The translations under genes were made by a program, and so were the position numbers. The notes below the pieces were generated by a model, which saw nothing but the letters and a program-made list of their open reading frames with translations, did not search any database and was not told where the DNA came from. A stretch of DNA of 50,057 bases from Terriglobales bacterium (GTDB taxonomy: Bacteria; Acidobacteriota; Terriglobia; Terriglobales; Acidobacteriaceae), in NCBI GenBank assembly GCA_035561515.1, contig DATMXP010000002.1, forward strand, positions 1 through 50,057, in the 5' to 3' direction. Each line of letters opens with the position of its first letter. Position 1 is the first letter of the stretch. Of this stretch, positions 6,414-14,661 are shown in pieces.

Positions 6414-8861
6414 ATGAGGCTGAAGCAACTGCTGGGTCTTCTAACTCTGCTGCTCGTTCTGAGCGCCGTCGGCATGGCGGGAACATCGCAATTGACGAAT
6501 GTCAGTGCGTCCGCCCAAGGCAACGCCACGGTTATCACCCTCCATGCGAGTGGTGCCTTCACGCATACGGAATATCGTCCGATGGAAAACCTGTTGCTCG
6601 TGGATTTGAGCGGGGTTTCCGCCGGACAATGGAAAGAACGCACGCGCAACCTGGATCTGCCAGGCGTGAAGTCGTATCACGTCATTGGCTATACGGGCGC
6701 AAGTGGTGCCGATGTGGCGCGCGTGGAGTTAACGATTGAGCCCGGCGCGACCGTAGATGTGAGCCAGGTTGCCGGCGCGTTGAATATCAAGATTGGGGAC
6801 AAGGGCGCGGTAAACGCAGCTCCAGCCGTGGCGCAACAGAAGGTTGCGGCGCCGACGGTGAAGCCAGTGGCGATGAAGACGAGTGCCCCGGTACACACGG
6901 GTGGCCCGGTCGTCGTCAACAATATTGGCGTATCACGCGGCGAGGATACCGTTGATATCGAGATTCTCGGCAACGGCCCGATGAGCGCGAAGGCGATGAA
7001 ACTCACGTCGCCGGCGCGACTGGTCGTCGACATCGCGAATGCGGTTCCGTCTGGCCGGAACAAAGTCCTCAATGTGAATTCCGGCGATGTAAAAGCGGTG
7101 CGCATGGGACGATTCCAGGACCAGCCTCCAGTGACGCGTGTGGTGGTCGATCTGGCAACCATGCGCGAGTACGAGGTGGTTCCCTCGGGGAACAAGGTTG
7201 TGGTTCGGGTTCATGAGCCCGTAGCCGTGAAGGCGGCTCCGACCCAGGCTGCCCCGGTGCAGCCCGCGCCGGTGGTGGCTTCGGCTCCAAAACCGGTCCA
7301 GAGCCAACCTCAAGCCGCAGCTCCGGTCGAACAACCGAAGCCGGTGGAGGTCGCGAAGCAGGCAGAGCCAGCATCGACAGAGTCCAAAGACTTCGTGATG
7401 GTGGAACCTCAGTATCATCCGGTCAGCAATGCGAAACAGGCCAACGATACGAAGGCATCGGCCGAAGCGGCAGCGAATGTGATCTCGGGTGGAATGAAGG
7501 CGTCGGAAACGGCGGTTATGCCTCCGGTGAGCGCCAGCATGGCTCCTCAACCTGCGACGAACCTGGCCCAGCAACAGGCGGCAGCGCAGGCGACAGCGGC
7601 TCCGGCGCGTCCGAAGTACACGGGCGAACCGATCTCGGTGAACCTGAAAGACGTCGACCTGAAGGATTTCTTCCGTCTGATCCACGAGATCAGCGGTCTC
7701 AACATCGTTCTCGATCCTAACGTGCGCGGTACCCTTACCCTGGTACTCGACGATGTACCGTGGGATCAGGCGCTTGACCTCGTGCTCGCGAACAACGGAC
7801 TTGATCGCAAGCTCGACGGCAACGTATTGCGCATCGCGACTGTGGACACGCTCCGCAAGGAAGCCGACGCACTCCGCGCAAAGAACGAAGCGGAAGCATT
7901 ATCGGTTCCGAAAGTCACCGTCACGCACTTCCTGAGCTATGCTCGCGCGGCTGACGTGGTTCCTACCGTGAAGCGTTTCCTGACGCAGCGCGGTGATGTG
8001 ATCGCGGATGCTCGTACGAATTCGCTCATCATCCAGGACATTCCGGCGTCGATTCCGGAAGTACAGCGGTTGCTGACGCAACTCGATCGCAAGACGCAGG
8101 AAGTGGAAATCGAAGCTCGCGTCATCGCGGCGACCCGCACCTTCGCACGAGATATCGGCGTGCAGGTTGGCTTCGGATGGGGCAATGGACCGTCCGCGGT
8201 GGGTGGTGCCAGTTCCGTCGGGACGAGCCCGCTGCAGGTGGGCGTGGCCGGACCGAAGTACTTCACAGTGGGCAGCAACCAGATTCCACTGTTCTCGAAC
8301 CTGGCGGCCAACGGCCCGACAAGCGGCCTATCTTTCAACAACGTGAGCTCTAATTACCGCCTCGACATGATCCTGACGATGGCGGAATCGCGTGGATTGC
8401 TGAAGATTCTGTCGCGGCCGCGCATCGTAACCCAGAACAACGTACAGGCGCTGGTCCGGCAGGGCGTGCGCGTGCCGGTTGTGACCGCAGCCCAGTTGGG
8501 TGGTCCGCCTACTACGACGTATGTGGAAGCGTTCCTTCGCCTGACGGTGACGCCGCAGATCACGGTTGAGAACACCATCTTCCTGAATATCGACGTTGAG
8601 AACACGACGCCAGATTTCAGCCAGCAGGTCAGCGGCAACCCAACGCTCATCACGCAACAGGCAACGACGTCTGTGCTGGTCACCGACGGCGGTACGGTGG
8701 TGATTGGCGGCGTGATTCAGACGCAGAATACGGTTTCTGTGCAGCAGGTTCCGTTGCTGGGCAGCCTCCCCGTGGTCGGCAACCTCTTCAGGCGCCGCGC
8801 GGTGAGCACCTCGACGCAGGAACTGCTCTTCTTTGTCACTCCCAAAATCGTACAAACATAA
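6414..8861 (+). CDS. pilQ: Type IV pilus secretin PilQ
   Basis: An 815-residue outer-membrane secretin, the channel through which the pilus passes. The start is the ATG at 6414 (RBS GGGGAG, signal peptide MRLKQLLGLLTLLLVLSAVGMAG) rather than the GTG 15 bp upstream. Two AMIN peptidoglycan-binding domains (about 25-125 and 170-260) are followed by an Ala/Pro/Gln-rich linker (about 270-405). Then come a secretin/TonB short N-terminal domain (ISVNLKDVDLKDFFRLIHEISG), an NolW-type domain (FLSYARAADVVPTVKRFL) and the C-terminal secretin barrel ending in VGNLFRRR...ELLFFVTPKIV. It is the last gene of the operon and is followed by a rho-independent terminator. Confidence 0.96.
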   Translation: MRLKQLLGLLTLLLVLSAVGMAGTSQLTNVSASAQGNATVITLHASGAFTHTEYRPMENLLLVDLSGVSAGQWKERTRNLDLPGVKSYHVIGYTGASGADVARVELTIEPGATVDVSQVAGALNIKIGDKGAVNAAPAVAQQKVAAPTVKPVAMKTSAPVHTGGPVVVNNIGVSRGEDTVDIEILGNGPMSAKAMKLTSPARLVVDIANAVPSGRNKVLNVNSGDVKAVRMGRFQDQPPVTRVVVDLATMREYEVVPSGNKVVVRVHEPVAVKAAPTQAAPVQPAPVVASAPKPVQSQPQAAAPVEQPKPVEVAKQAEPASTESKDFVMVEPQYHPVSNAKQANDTKASAEAAANVISGGMKASETAVMPPVSASMAPQPATNLAQQQAAAQATAAPARPKYTGEPISVNLKDVDLKDFFRLIHEISGLNIVLDPNVRGTLTLVLDDVPWDQALDLVLANNGLDRKLDGNVLRIATVDTLRKEADALRAKNEAEALSVPKVTVTHFLSYARAADVVPTVKRFLTQRGDVIADARTNSLIIQDIPASIPEVQRLLTQLDRKTQEVEIEARVIAATRTFARDIGVQVGFGWGNGPSAVGGASSVGTSPLQVGVAGPKYFTVGSNQIPLFSNLAANGPTSGLSFNNVSSNYRLDMILTMAESRGLLKILSRPRIVTQNNVQALVRQGVRVPVVTAAQLGGPPTTTYVEAFLRLTVTPQITVENTIFLNIDVENTTPDFSQQVSGNPTLITQQATTSVLVTDGGTVVIGGVIQTQNTVSVQQVPLLGSLPVVGNLFRRRAVSTSTQELLFFVTPKIVQT

Positions 8862-8892
8862 CCGATCCGCACTACGAACGGACAACACCGAT

Positions 8893-8919
8893 GGCCCCCA
8901 GAAATGGGGGCCGTTTTTG
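8893..8919 (+). terminator. Rho-independent terminator of the pil operon
   Basis: A GGCCCCC (8893-8899)/GGGGGCC (8906-8912) stem with a 6-nt loop is followed by GTTTTTG. It is located 31 bp after the pilQ stop. Confidence 0.93.
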
Positions 8920-8978
8920 TTGATGATCAGCTTTTTGGGATTGACGCTCAGACCTGAGGATCGAGGTCGAGGAGATTG

Positions 8979-9563
8979 CTAGCCCTTCTTGAGCTCGGTA
9001 AGAACCTGCTTGGCGACGTCCTTGAGGGTTTCGAAGACTCCGGTGCCCTGAAACGCAACCGCTTCGAATACAGGCTCGCCCTTCTTCACTAGTTCCTTCT
9101 TGAGGATGTCCACGGGCAGGGCGCTGGGCAAGTCACGCTTGTTCAACTGAAGAACGTAGGGGATCTTCGCGAACTCGTAGCCGTGTTCCTTGAGGTTTTC
9201 CTGAAGGTTCTCCAGGGCCTCGATGTTGGCGTCCATGCGCTCTTCCTGCGAGTCGGCGACGAAGACTACGCCATCTACGCCGCGCAGGATCAGCTTGCGG
9301 CTGGCGTCATAGAAGACCTGTCCAGGGACGGTATAGAGGTGAAAACGGGTCTTAAATCCACGAACGGTGCCCAAATCGAGGGGCAGAAAGTCAAAAAACA
9401 GGGTACGGTCAGTTTCTGTGGCCAGCGAGATCATCTTGCCCTTCTGTTTCTCGCCGGTCTTGTCGTACACAATCTGAAGATTGGTGGTCTTGCCACCGAG
9501 GCCGGGGCCGTAATAAACAATCTTGCAGTTGATTTCGCGGGCTGCGAAGTTAATAAAACTCAA
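8979..9563 (-). CDS. mglA: MglA-type polarity GTPase
   Basis: A 194-residue Ras-like small GTPase that in Myxococcus and relatives sets cell polarity and directs type IV pilus motility. P-loop GPGLGGKTT is at 19-27, the switch/G3 region reads TVPGQ, and the G4 motif is NKRD. The TTG start at 9563 yields [19 protein letters not shown], the exact N-terminus expected of MglA, with GAGG upstream; no ATG is available. It is convergent with pilQ, so the polarity switch sits next to the pilus machinery it is likely to control. The regulator MglB (roadblock fold) is not in the window. Confidence 0.95.
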   Translation of the reverse strand: MSFINFAAREINCKIVYYGPGLGGKTTNLQIVYDKTGEKQKGKMISLATETDRTLFFDFLPLDLGTVRGFKTRFHLYTVPGQVFYDASRKLILRGVDGVVFVADSQEERMDANIEALENLQENLKEHGYEFAKIPYVLQLNKRDLPSALPVDILKKELVKKGEPVFEAVAFQGTGVFETLKDVAKQVLTELKKG

Positions 9564-9681
9564 ATGCCCAGCCTCTAGTCAGGCGCTCCTAAGCGCCTTT
9601 GAATTCTAACCCTTACCTAGGGGAGTACCTGCTTTATACCATACCGCAGGCGCACCTCACAGCGAAGCGTCACCAAAGTGC

Positions 9682-11028
9682 TTACTTCGCACTTGGCGGC
9701 AGTGGATAGTAACCATCGCGCGCAATGACCTTCAAACCTGGCCTGCGAACGCGAACCTCGATGCTGCGATATTGCGAAGAGGCAGACGGCCGAGTCAGGT
9801 ATCCGATTGTGTACTGGTTACGGGCTTCCTGAGTGACCTGCGCGTACGCAGTTTCGATGGCGTCGCGAGTAAACTCGCGGAACACCTGACCGCCGGTTGC
9901 GGCGGCGTATTTGGGAAGAATGTCGCCGTAACCCTGGCCGGGAATACGAATCCTATTCAACTGCCTATATCCGGGGATGGAAGCTTCCTCGACGCCTACC
10001 GCATAGACGGTGATCTGGTGCGTAAGGAGAACCTTCAAAACCTCGCTGTAGCTGGCGTCGCTGCCGAGTTCGCGTCCATTGCTGATGATGAACAGGACCT
10101 TCCGGCGCGTCCGATCGCGTTGGCCGAGTTCCAGGGCAGCCTGGAGAACGGCGTCGTTGAGGACGCGTGACGTTGGGCGATAGATATCCCCGGACTGTGG
10201 CGCGTTGACCGTTGCAGCGGCGCCGGGGTCTGCCGGTCGCCCGTTGATGGTGGGCCCAGAGCCAAGCGGTCCGCCAATCATCGGAGCGCCCATCGTTCTG
10301 CCGGTGGCCTGCTTCTGAAGTTTACGCATGGTCTGGAGGAATACTTCGTTCTGCGCGGGGGTGAAGCCTTGAACCCGTTGCACCGTATTGCCGTAGGTGT
10401 AGAGGCTGACTTCATCGAACTGGCCGAATGCGCCGACCAGGGCCGGCAGCGTTTCGCGAACACGTGAGACCGCCACATCAGTCATTCCCAGATCGAGGAC
10501 AACTGCCGCCGACAGCGGAAACGGGTCGCTGGTGAAAAAGGTGATTCGCTGGGCGTCGTCGTTTTCCAGGATCATGAAGTCCTGCGGGAGCAGTCCGGCT
10601 ACAAGTTGCCCCCGGTCGTCTTTCACCGTGACCGGAACTTGGACGAAGTTCACGGTTTTAATCAAAGTGAAGAGTTCTTCACGCCCACTGGCGTGCTCCC
10701 TGGTTGCTCCACCAGCAGGCACGGTGGTGATGTTGGCGGGAGGAGCCGGCTCAGCGCTCTGTTCCTGTGGCTCCGAGGGCGGTTGTTCCGCAGGCGTATC
10801 CGGAGGTGCCGGGGCAGAGGTCGACGGGACTGAAGGTTTCGGGAACGGACGGCTTGCGGAAGGTGCGTCGGGAATCGTTTGCTGACCCGAGCTCTGGGTG
10901 AATGCGGAATTGACAACGAAGAATAGAAGGCACATGCCGGCGAACAGAGCCAACATCGACGAGGGCTTTCGGTTGCGAATCATTCCTTTGCTGCCCTTTC
11001 CGAGAAACCGCTGTATGAAACGCTGCAT
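9682..11028 (-). CDS. Exported VWFA-domain protein (acidobacterial type), degenerate MIDAS
   Basis: A 448-residue exported protein with a von Willebrand factor A domain of the acidobacteria-expanded kind. After an N-terminal signal/anchor there is a Pro/Ser/Glu-rich spacer (to about 110). A beta domain (VNFVQVPVTVKDDRGQLVAG) follows, then the VWA region from about 165. The usual metal-site motif DxSxS reads DLGMT, and the second ligand region reads IISNGRELG, so metal binding is doubtful. The C-terminus (RNQYTIGYLTRPSAS... RDGYYPLP) matches the conserved end seen in its divergent neighbour. The ATG at 10983 (AAAGGG upstream, signal peptide follows at once) may be the true start, since the 11028 ATG overlaps a TGTAAT -10-like element. 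Function unknown. Confidence 0.85.
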   Translation of the reverse strand: MQRFIQRFLGKGSKGMIRNRKPSSMLALFAGMCLLFFVVNSAFTQSSGQQTIPDAPSASRPFPKPSVPSTSAPAPPDTPAEQPPSEPQEQSAEPAPPANITTVPAGGATREHASGREELFTLIKTVNFVQVPVTVKDDRGQLVAGLLPQDFMILENDDAQRITFFTSDPFPLSAAVVLDLGMTDVAVSRVRETLPALVGAFGQFDEVSLYTYGNTVQRVQGFTPAQNEVFLQTMRKLQKQATGRTMGAPMIGGPLGSGPTINGRPADPGAAATVNAPQSGDIYRPTSRVLNDAVLQAALELGQRDRTRRKVLFIISNGRELGSDASYSEVLKVLLTHQITVYAVGVEEASIPGYRQLNRIRIPGQGYGDILPKYAAATGGQVFREFTRDAIETAYAQVTQEARNQYTIGYLTRPSASSQYRSIEVRVRRPGLKVIARDGYYPLPPSAK

Positions 11029-11041
11029 TACAATAAGTGTA
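11027..11041. promoter_or_regulatory. Shared -10-like/dyad element between divergent VWFA genes
   Basis: TTACA...TGTAA arms separated by 5 bp lie between the two divergent genes. On the plus strand TACAAT (11029-11034) resembles a -10 for the gene at 11064; on the minus strand TGTAAT (11032-11027) resembles a -10 for a start at 10983. No good -35 is present on either strand, so this is weak. Confidence 0.3.
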
Positions 11042-11063
11042 ACAACGAGGACACCGTCACATC

Positions 11064-12083
11064 ATGTTGTTTAGTACCCGAGCCGGTTGGAATATTTGGG
11101 CCGGAGTCATGCTGCTCCTGAGCTTTCCGCTGATCGGAACAGCACAGGAACCGCAGCAGGATTCTCAGGAGAATCTTCCTACATTTACTGCAAACGTCAA
11201 TGTGGTGAATTTGTTCTTCAATGTGAAGGACAAAAAGGGTGCCCTGATTCCCAATCTGACAAAGGACAGCTTCGAGGTGTATGAGGACGGTAAACCTCAG
11301 AACATCAAGTACTTCTCGGCAGAAACCAACCAGCCTCTGACCCTAGGGTTGCTCATCGACACCAGCGTAAGCCAGGAGCGGGTGCTGCCGATGGAGAAAG
11401 AGGTAGGGGCAGCGTTCCTGCGTGACGTGCTTCGTCCCAAGGACCTGGCGTTTGTCATTAGCTTCGATGTGAATGTAGACCTCCTGCACGACTACACAAA
11501 CGAAGCACGAGTGCTCCGAGATGCCTTGGAGTCGGCGAAAATCAACTCCGGCGGCGGATTTGTGTCGCTCCCGGGCACTGGCGGCAGTCCGGTTCCGACT
11601 AGCGGTACTCCGAAGGGAACCTTGCTGTATGACGCCGTCTACCTTGCCGCACGCGAGAAGCTGTCTACAGAAGTGGGGCGCAAGGCCATGATCCTGCTCA
11701 CCGACGGAGCGGACCAGGGCAGCCAGATGAATATGAAGGCTGCCGTGGAAGCGGCGCAAAAGGCCGATACGATCGTGTACGTGCTATTGATCGCAGATCG
11801 CGGTTTTTACGGTGGCGCCTACTATGGTGAAGGCGAGATGAAGAAGATGGCGCAGGAGACGGGCGGCCGGGTGATCGATGTCGGTAACAAGATAGAGAAG
11901 CTGCGGGAAGCATTCGACCAGATCGCTGCTGAACTACGGTCACAGTACAGCATCGGGTATACCCCGACAAACACCGTGCGCGACGGCAGTTTCCGCAAAA
12001 TCGAGATTAAGACCGTAGGCAAAGACCTAAAGGTGCAAGCCCGGAAAGGCTATTACGCAGCGAGCGCCCGCTCGGGCGATTAG
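11064..12083 (+). CDS. Exported VWFA-domain protein (acidobacterial type), intact MIDAS
   Basis: A 339-residue exported protein whose signal peptide ends near FPLIGTAQ (residues 1-28). The beta domain (TANVNVVNLFFNVKDKKGAL) is followed by a VWA domain with an intact MIDAS motif DTSVS in LGLLIDTSVSQ and a second ligand region LLTDGADQG. The C-terminus ends SQYSIGYTPTN...RKGYYAA as in this family. It is divergent from the paralogue at 9682-11028. Such proteins are abundant in acidobacteria and are thought to mediate metal-dependent protein contacts in the envelope; the ligand is unknown. Confidence 0.9.
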   Translation: MLFSTRAGWNIWAGVMLLLSFPLIGTAQEPQQDSQENLPTFTANVNVVNLFFNVKDKKGALIPNLTKDSFEVYEDGKPQNIKYFSAETNQPLTLGLLIDTSVSQERVLPMEKEVGAAFLRDVLRPKDLAFVISFDVNVDLLHDYTNEARVLRDALESAKINSGGGFVSLPGTGGSPVPTSGTPKGTLLYDAVYLAAREKLSTEVGRKAMILLTDGADQGSQMNMKAAVEAAQKADTIVYVLLIADRGFYGGAYYGEGEMKKMAQETGGRVIDVGNKIEKLREAFDQIAAELRSQYSIGYTPTNTVRDGSFRKIEIKTVGKDLKVQARKGYYAASARSGD

Positions 12084-12088
12084 TCAGT

Positions 12089-12107
12089 CGTGTTCACACT
12101 GAACACG
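12089..12107. repeat. Perfect inverted repeat after the VWFA gene
   Basis: CGTGTTCA (12089-12096) and TGAACACG (12100-12107) form 8-bp perfect arms around a 3-nt loop, 5 bp after the stop of the VWFA gene. No T-run follows, so it is either an operator or a non-canonical terminator. Confidence 0.5.
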
Positions 12108-12111
12108 GGCC

Positions 12112-12167
12112 TGTGACGACCATCACGGCCTCTTGCGTCATTAAGATATTTCCTGTGACCCATCACG
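12112..12167 (+). promoter_or_regulatory. CRP/FNR-family-like sites upstream of cytochrome operon
   Basis: TGTGA-N6-TCACG at 12112-12127 matches the CRP consensus in 9 of 10 defined positions with correct spacing. A second element, TGTGA-N4-TCACG at 12154-12167, repeats both arms with 2 bp less between them. They lie 85 and 43 bp (arm centres somewhat less) upstream of the GTG start at 12201. An AT-rich stretch (ATTAAGATATTT, 12140-12151) between them could be the -10 region. Confidence 0.45.
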
Positions 12168-12200
12168 CCCGTGAAGAACGGGTGCCCGAGAGGTCACATT

Positions 12201-12692
12201 GTGGCCAGACTGAAAGATGCCGAACACCTGCTGAGATTGGCAGCCGTCTTTCTCGCTGGATTTCTTCTGTTCCTCCTTCTGCGCTCCCAACTCGTCCCCA
12301 AATCATTCGGACAGTATGGACATTATCGCGGTAACGCTCTGGCTGAGAATGCTTCCAAGGCGGTGAAGTACGCAGGTCACAAGGCATGCGAAGACTGCCA
12401 TGCCGACATTCTGGAGACGAAGTTGGCAGGGAAGCACAAAGGCGTGAACTGCGAGGCCTGTCACGGCCCGCTGGCGAACCATGCTGAGGACCCGGCCGCT
12501 GTGGTGCCTCAACTTCCAGACACGAAGGTCTTGTGCGCGCGCTGCCATGAGGCGAATGCGGCGAAACCGAGCACATTCCCGCAGGTTGTGACAAAGGATC
12601 ATGCGGGCGATGCGGCCTGCAATTCGTGTCACAAGCCACATACGCCGTCTATGGACCAGCCGGTCGCTCAGGAGGCAAAGAAGAAATCATGA
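12201..12692 (+). CDS. Membrane-anchored tetraheme cytochrome c
   Basis: A 163-residue electron carrier. An N-terminal TM anchor (about 10-33) is followed by a periplasmic domain with four CxxCH heme sites at 63-67 (CEDCH), 84-88 (CEACH), 112-116 (CARCH) and 140-144 (CNSCH). Additional His residues (41, 60, 79, 94, 134, 147) can serve as distal ligands, as in cytochrome c3/NrfH-like proteins. The GTG at 12201 is chosen because GAGAGG lies just upstream. The GTG at 12171 has no RBS. Its stop overlaps the start of the iron-sulfur subunit (ATGA). It probably exchanges electrons with that subunit and a terminal acceptor; the partner is not encoded here. Confidence 0.88.
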   Translation: MARLKDAEHLLRLAAVFLAGFLLFLLLRSQLVPKSFGQYGHYRGNALAENASKAVKYAGHKACEDCHADILETKLAGKHKGVNCEACHGPLANHAEDPAAVVPQLPDTKVLCARCHEANAAKPSTFPQVVTKDHAGDAACNSCHKPHTPSMDQPVAQEAKKKS

Positions 12693-13417
12693 TCACGCGC
12701 CGCAGATTGCTCGTACTGCTTCCGGCCGCGGCCCTGGCGTGGGAACACGTGCTCGCCGGCACACCGGAAAAATCACCCAACTACGACCACTCGAAGCACT
12801 GGTGGGGCATGCTGCTGGATATCACCAAGTGCATCGGATGTGGCAACTGCGTAAGGGCTTGCGCCATAGAGAACAACGTTCCAGATGGGTATTTCCGGAC
12901 GTGGGTGGAGCGATATCACGTAACCGACTGGCACATTGAGAGTCCGAAGGTTGATTCGCCGAACGGCGGCAAGGATGGATTCCCGCCGTCAGAAACGGTC
13001 GGTGGAAAGAACTTCTTTGTTCCGAAGCTGTGCAATCACTGTGCGGATTCACCATGCACACAGGTTTGTCCGGTGGGAGCGACGTTCGATTCGCCCGAGG
13101 GCGTGGTGCTCGTCGACGAGAAGTATTGCCTGGGTTGCCGGTACTGTATCCAGGCCTGTCCGTATGGTTGCCGGTTCCTTCATCCGGAAACTAAAACTGC
13201 GCAGAAATGTACGCTCTGCTATCACCGGATCACCAAGGGTTTGACCACAGCATGTTGCGAGAATTGCCCGACCGGTGCCAGGCAACTGGTTGATCTGAAA
13301 GACCCGGCGGATCCGGTACACGAATTCCTGCGGACGCACAGCGTACAGGTGCTGAAGCCGTACCTCGCAACAGGCGCAAAGGTCTTCTACAACGGGTTGG
13401 ACGGTTCGGTGAGGTAA
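12689..13417 (+). CDS. Four-cluster ferredoxin-like subunit (PsrB/NrfC family)
   Basis: A 242-residue iron-sulfur protein with a Tat-like signal (TRRRLLVLLPAAALA). It has four Cys quartets: 48-51-54-58, 115-118-123-127, 147-150-153-157 and 174-177-190-193, each suited to a [4Fe-4S] cluster. The start at 12689 overlaps the cytochrome stop, with AGGAGG at 12670-12675. In this family the subunit passes electrons between an NrfD/PsrC quinone protein and a catalytic or cytochrome subunit. Here its neighbours are a tetraheme cytochrome and NrfD, with no molybdopterin subunit, so the likely direction is quinol to cytochrome or the reverse. Confidence 0.9.
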   Translation: MITRRRLLVLLPAAALAWEHVLAGTPEKSPNYDHSKHWWGMLLDITKCIGCGNCVRACAIENNVPDGYFRTWVERYHVTDWHIESPKVDSPNGGKDGFPPSETVGGKNFFVPKLCNHCADSPCTQVCPVGATFDSPEGVVLVDEKYCLGCRYCIQACPYGCRFLHPETKTAQKCTLCYHRITKGLTTACCENCPTGARQLVDLKDPADPVHEFLRTHSVQVLKPYLATGAKVFYNGLDGSVR

Positions 13418-13426
13418 GGAGCGAAT

Positions 13427-14599
13427 ATGGGTTTCGACGGATTCATGTACCCGAACGAAATCGAGTTGCAGTGGAGCGTTCTCATTGTGGTGTATCCGTT
13501 CGTAACAGGTTTGGTGGCGGGAGCATTCATCCTGGCGTCGTTGGAGCGTGTGTTTCACGTTGAAGCTGTAAAACCAACGTACAGGCTCGCTCTGCTGACC
13601 GCGCTTTCGTTCCTGTTGGTAGCGCCATTACCGTTGCAGTTACACCTGGGCAGGCCGGAACGCTCCTTTGAGATGTATTTAACTCCACATCGTTCGTCGG
13701 CCATGGCTATGTTCGGCTTCGTCTATTTGTGGTACCTGATGGCAGTACTGGTATTGGAGATCTGGCTCGATTACCGCAAGGAAATCGTGGAATGGGCGCA
13801 GACGAGCAGAGGCTGGAAGCGGCTTGTCTACAAGGTGCTCACGCTGGGATCGAAAAACGTGAGTGAACAAGCGCTGAAGATTGATGACCGGGTGGGATAC
13901 GCAATTACCCTCATCGGCATACCGTCGGCTTTTCTGTTGCATGGATACGTTGGTTTCATTTTCGGATCCATCAAAGCGAATCCGTGGTGGTCGACACCGC
14001 TGATGCCAGTGGTGTTTCTGTTTTCGGCCATGGTGTCAGGGATTGCTGTGGTCATGCTGATCTACATGGCTACCATGCGCATTCGGAAGCAACCGATCGA
14101 CATGCGGTGTGTAGACGCAATTGCCCAGTACCTGCTGTATACGTTCATCATCGACTTCACGCTGGAAATGGTCGACCTGATCCAAAGGATCTACGAAGCT
14201 GACGAGTCTTTCCGAAGTCTCGATTTCATGGTGCGTACTCGACTGTTTACGTCGCAAATCGTTTTGCAGATCATTGTGGGCACCCTTGTTCCGATTGCAT
14301 TCCTGGGACTGACGCAGTTCGTCCGATTCTCCGAGTCGGTACGGAAACGGATCTATGGGGTTTCCGCGGCGTTGGCACTCGTTGGAATATTCTCGATGCG
14401 CTGGAATGTGGTCATTGGCGGGCAGTTGTTCTCGAAGAGTTTTCTTGGATACACGACCTACAAGCTGGACTTAATCTCCCGCGAGGGATTGTTGATTGCG
14501 GGAGCGTTGATGATCTTGCCGTTCTTCATTCTCGCGGTGCTAACGAGGATATTGCCGCCTTGGCAAGAGGGAAAAGCGGCAACTGCTTCCGCAGATTAG
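13427..14599 (+). CDS. NrfD/PsrC-family quinone-interacting membrane subunit
   Basis: A 390-residue polytopic membrane protein with about eight to ten TM helices. The N-terminus (WSVLIVVYPFVTGLVAGAFI) and the LHLGRPERSFEMYLTPHRSS motif are typical of NrfD/PsrC. These proteins bind menaquinone or ubiquinone at the membrane face and hand electrons to the ferredoxin-like subunit. AAGGAG precedes the ATG, 9 bp after the iron-sulfur gene. With the two upstream genes it makes a three-part redox module; similar modules occur in polysulfide reductase, Qrc and alternative complex III, but those have further subunits missing here. Confidence 0.9.
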   Translation: MGFDGFMYPNEIELQWSVLIVVYPFVTGLVAGAFILASLERVFHVEAVKPTYRLALLTALSFLLVAPLPLQLHLGRPERSFEMYLTPHRSSAMAMFGFVYLWYLMAVLVLEIWLDYRKEIVEWAQTSRGWKRLVYKVLTLGSKNVSEQALKIDDRVGYAITLIGIPSAFLLHGYVGFIFGSIKANPWWSTPLMPVVFLFSAMVSGIAVVMLIYMATMRIRKQPIDMRCVDAIAQYLLYTFIIDFTLEMVDLIQRIYEADESFRSLDFMVRTRLFTSQIVLQIIVGTLVPIAFLGLTQFVRFSESVRKRIYGVSAALALVGIFSMRWNVVIGGQLFSKSFLGYTTYKLDLISREGLLIAGALMILPFFILAVLTRILPPWQEGKAATASAD

Positions 14600-14615
14600 G
14601 TGTCGTTTTCCGAAT

Positions 14616-14641
14616 GAAAAAGGGGCTGCCGAAGCAGCCCC
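14616..14641 (-). terminator. Rho-independent terminator of the TonB receptor gene
   Basis: On the minus strand GGGGCTGC-TTCG-GCAGCCCC is followed by TTTTTC. The UUCG tetraloop and T-run make it a strong terminator 20 bp after the receptor stop. On the plus strand it lacks a T-run and would only weakly end the NrfD operon. Confidence 0.9.
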
Positions 14642-14661
14642 TAGTCACGAGCAAGGCCTGG

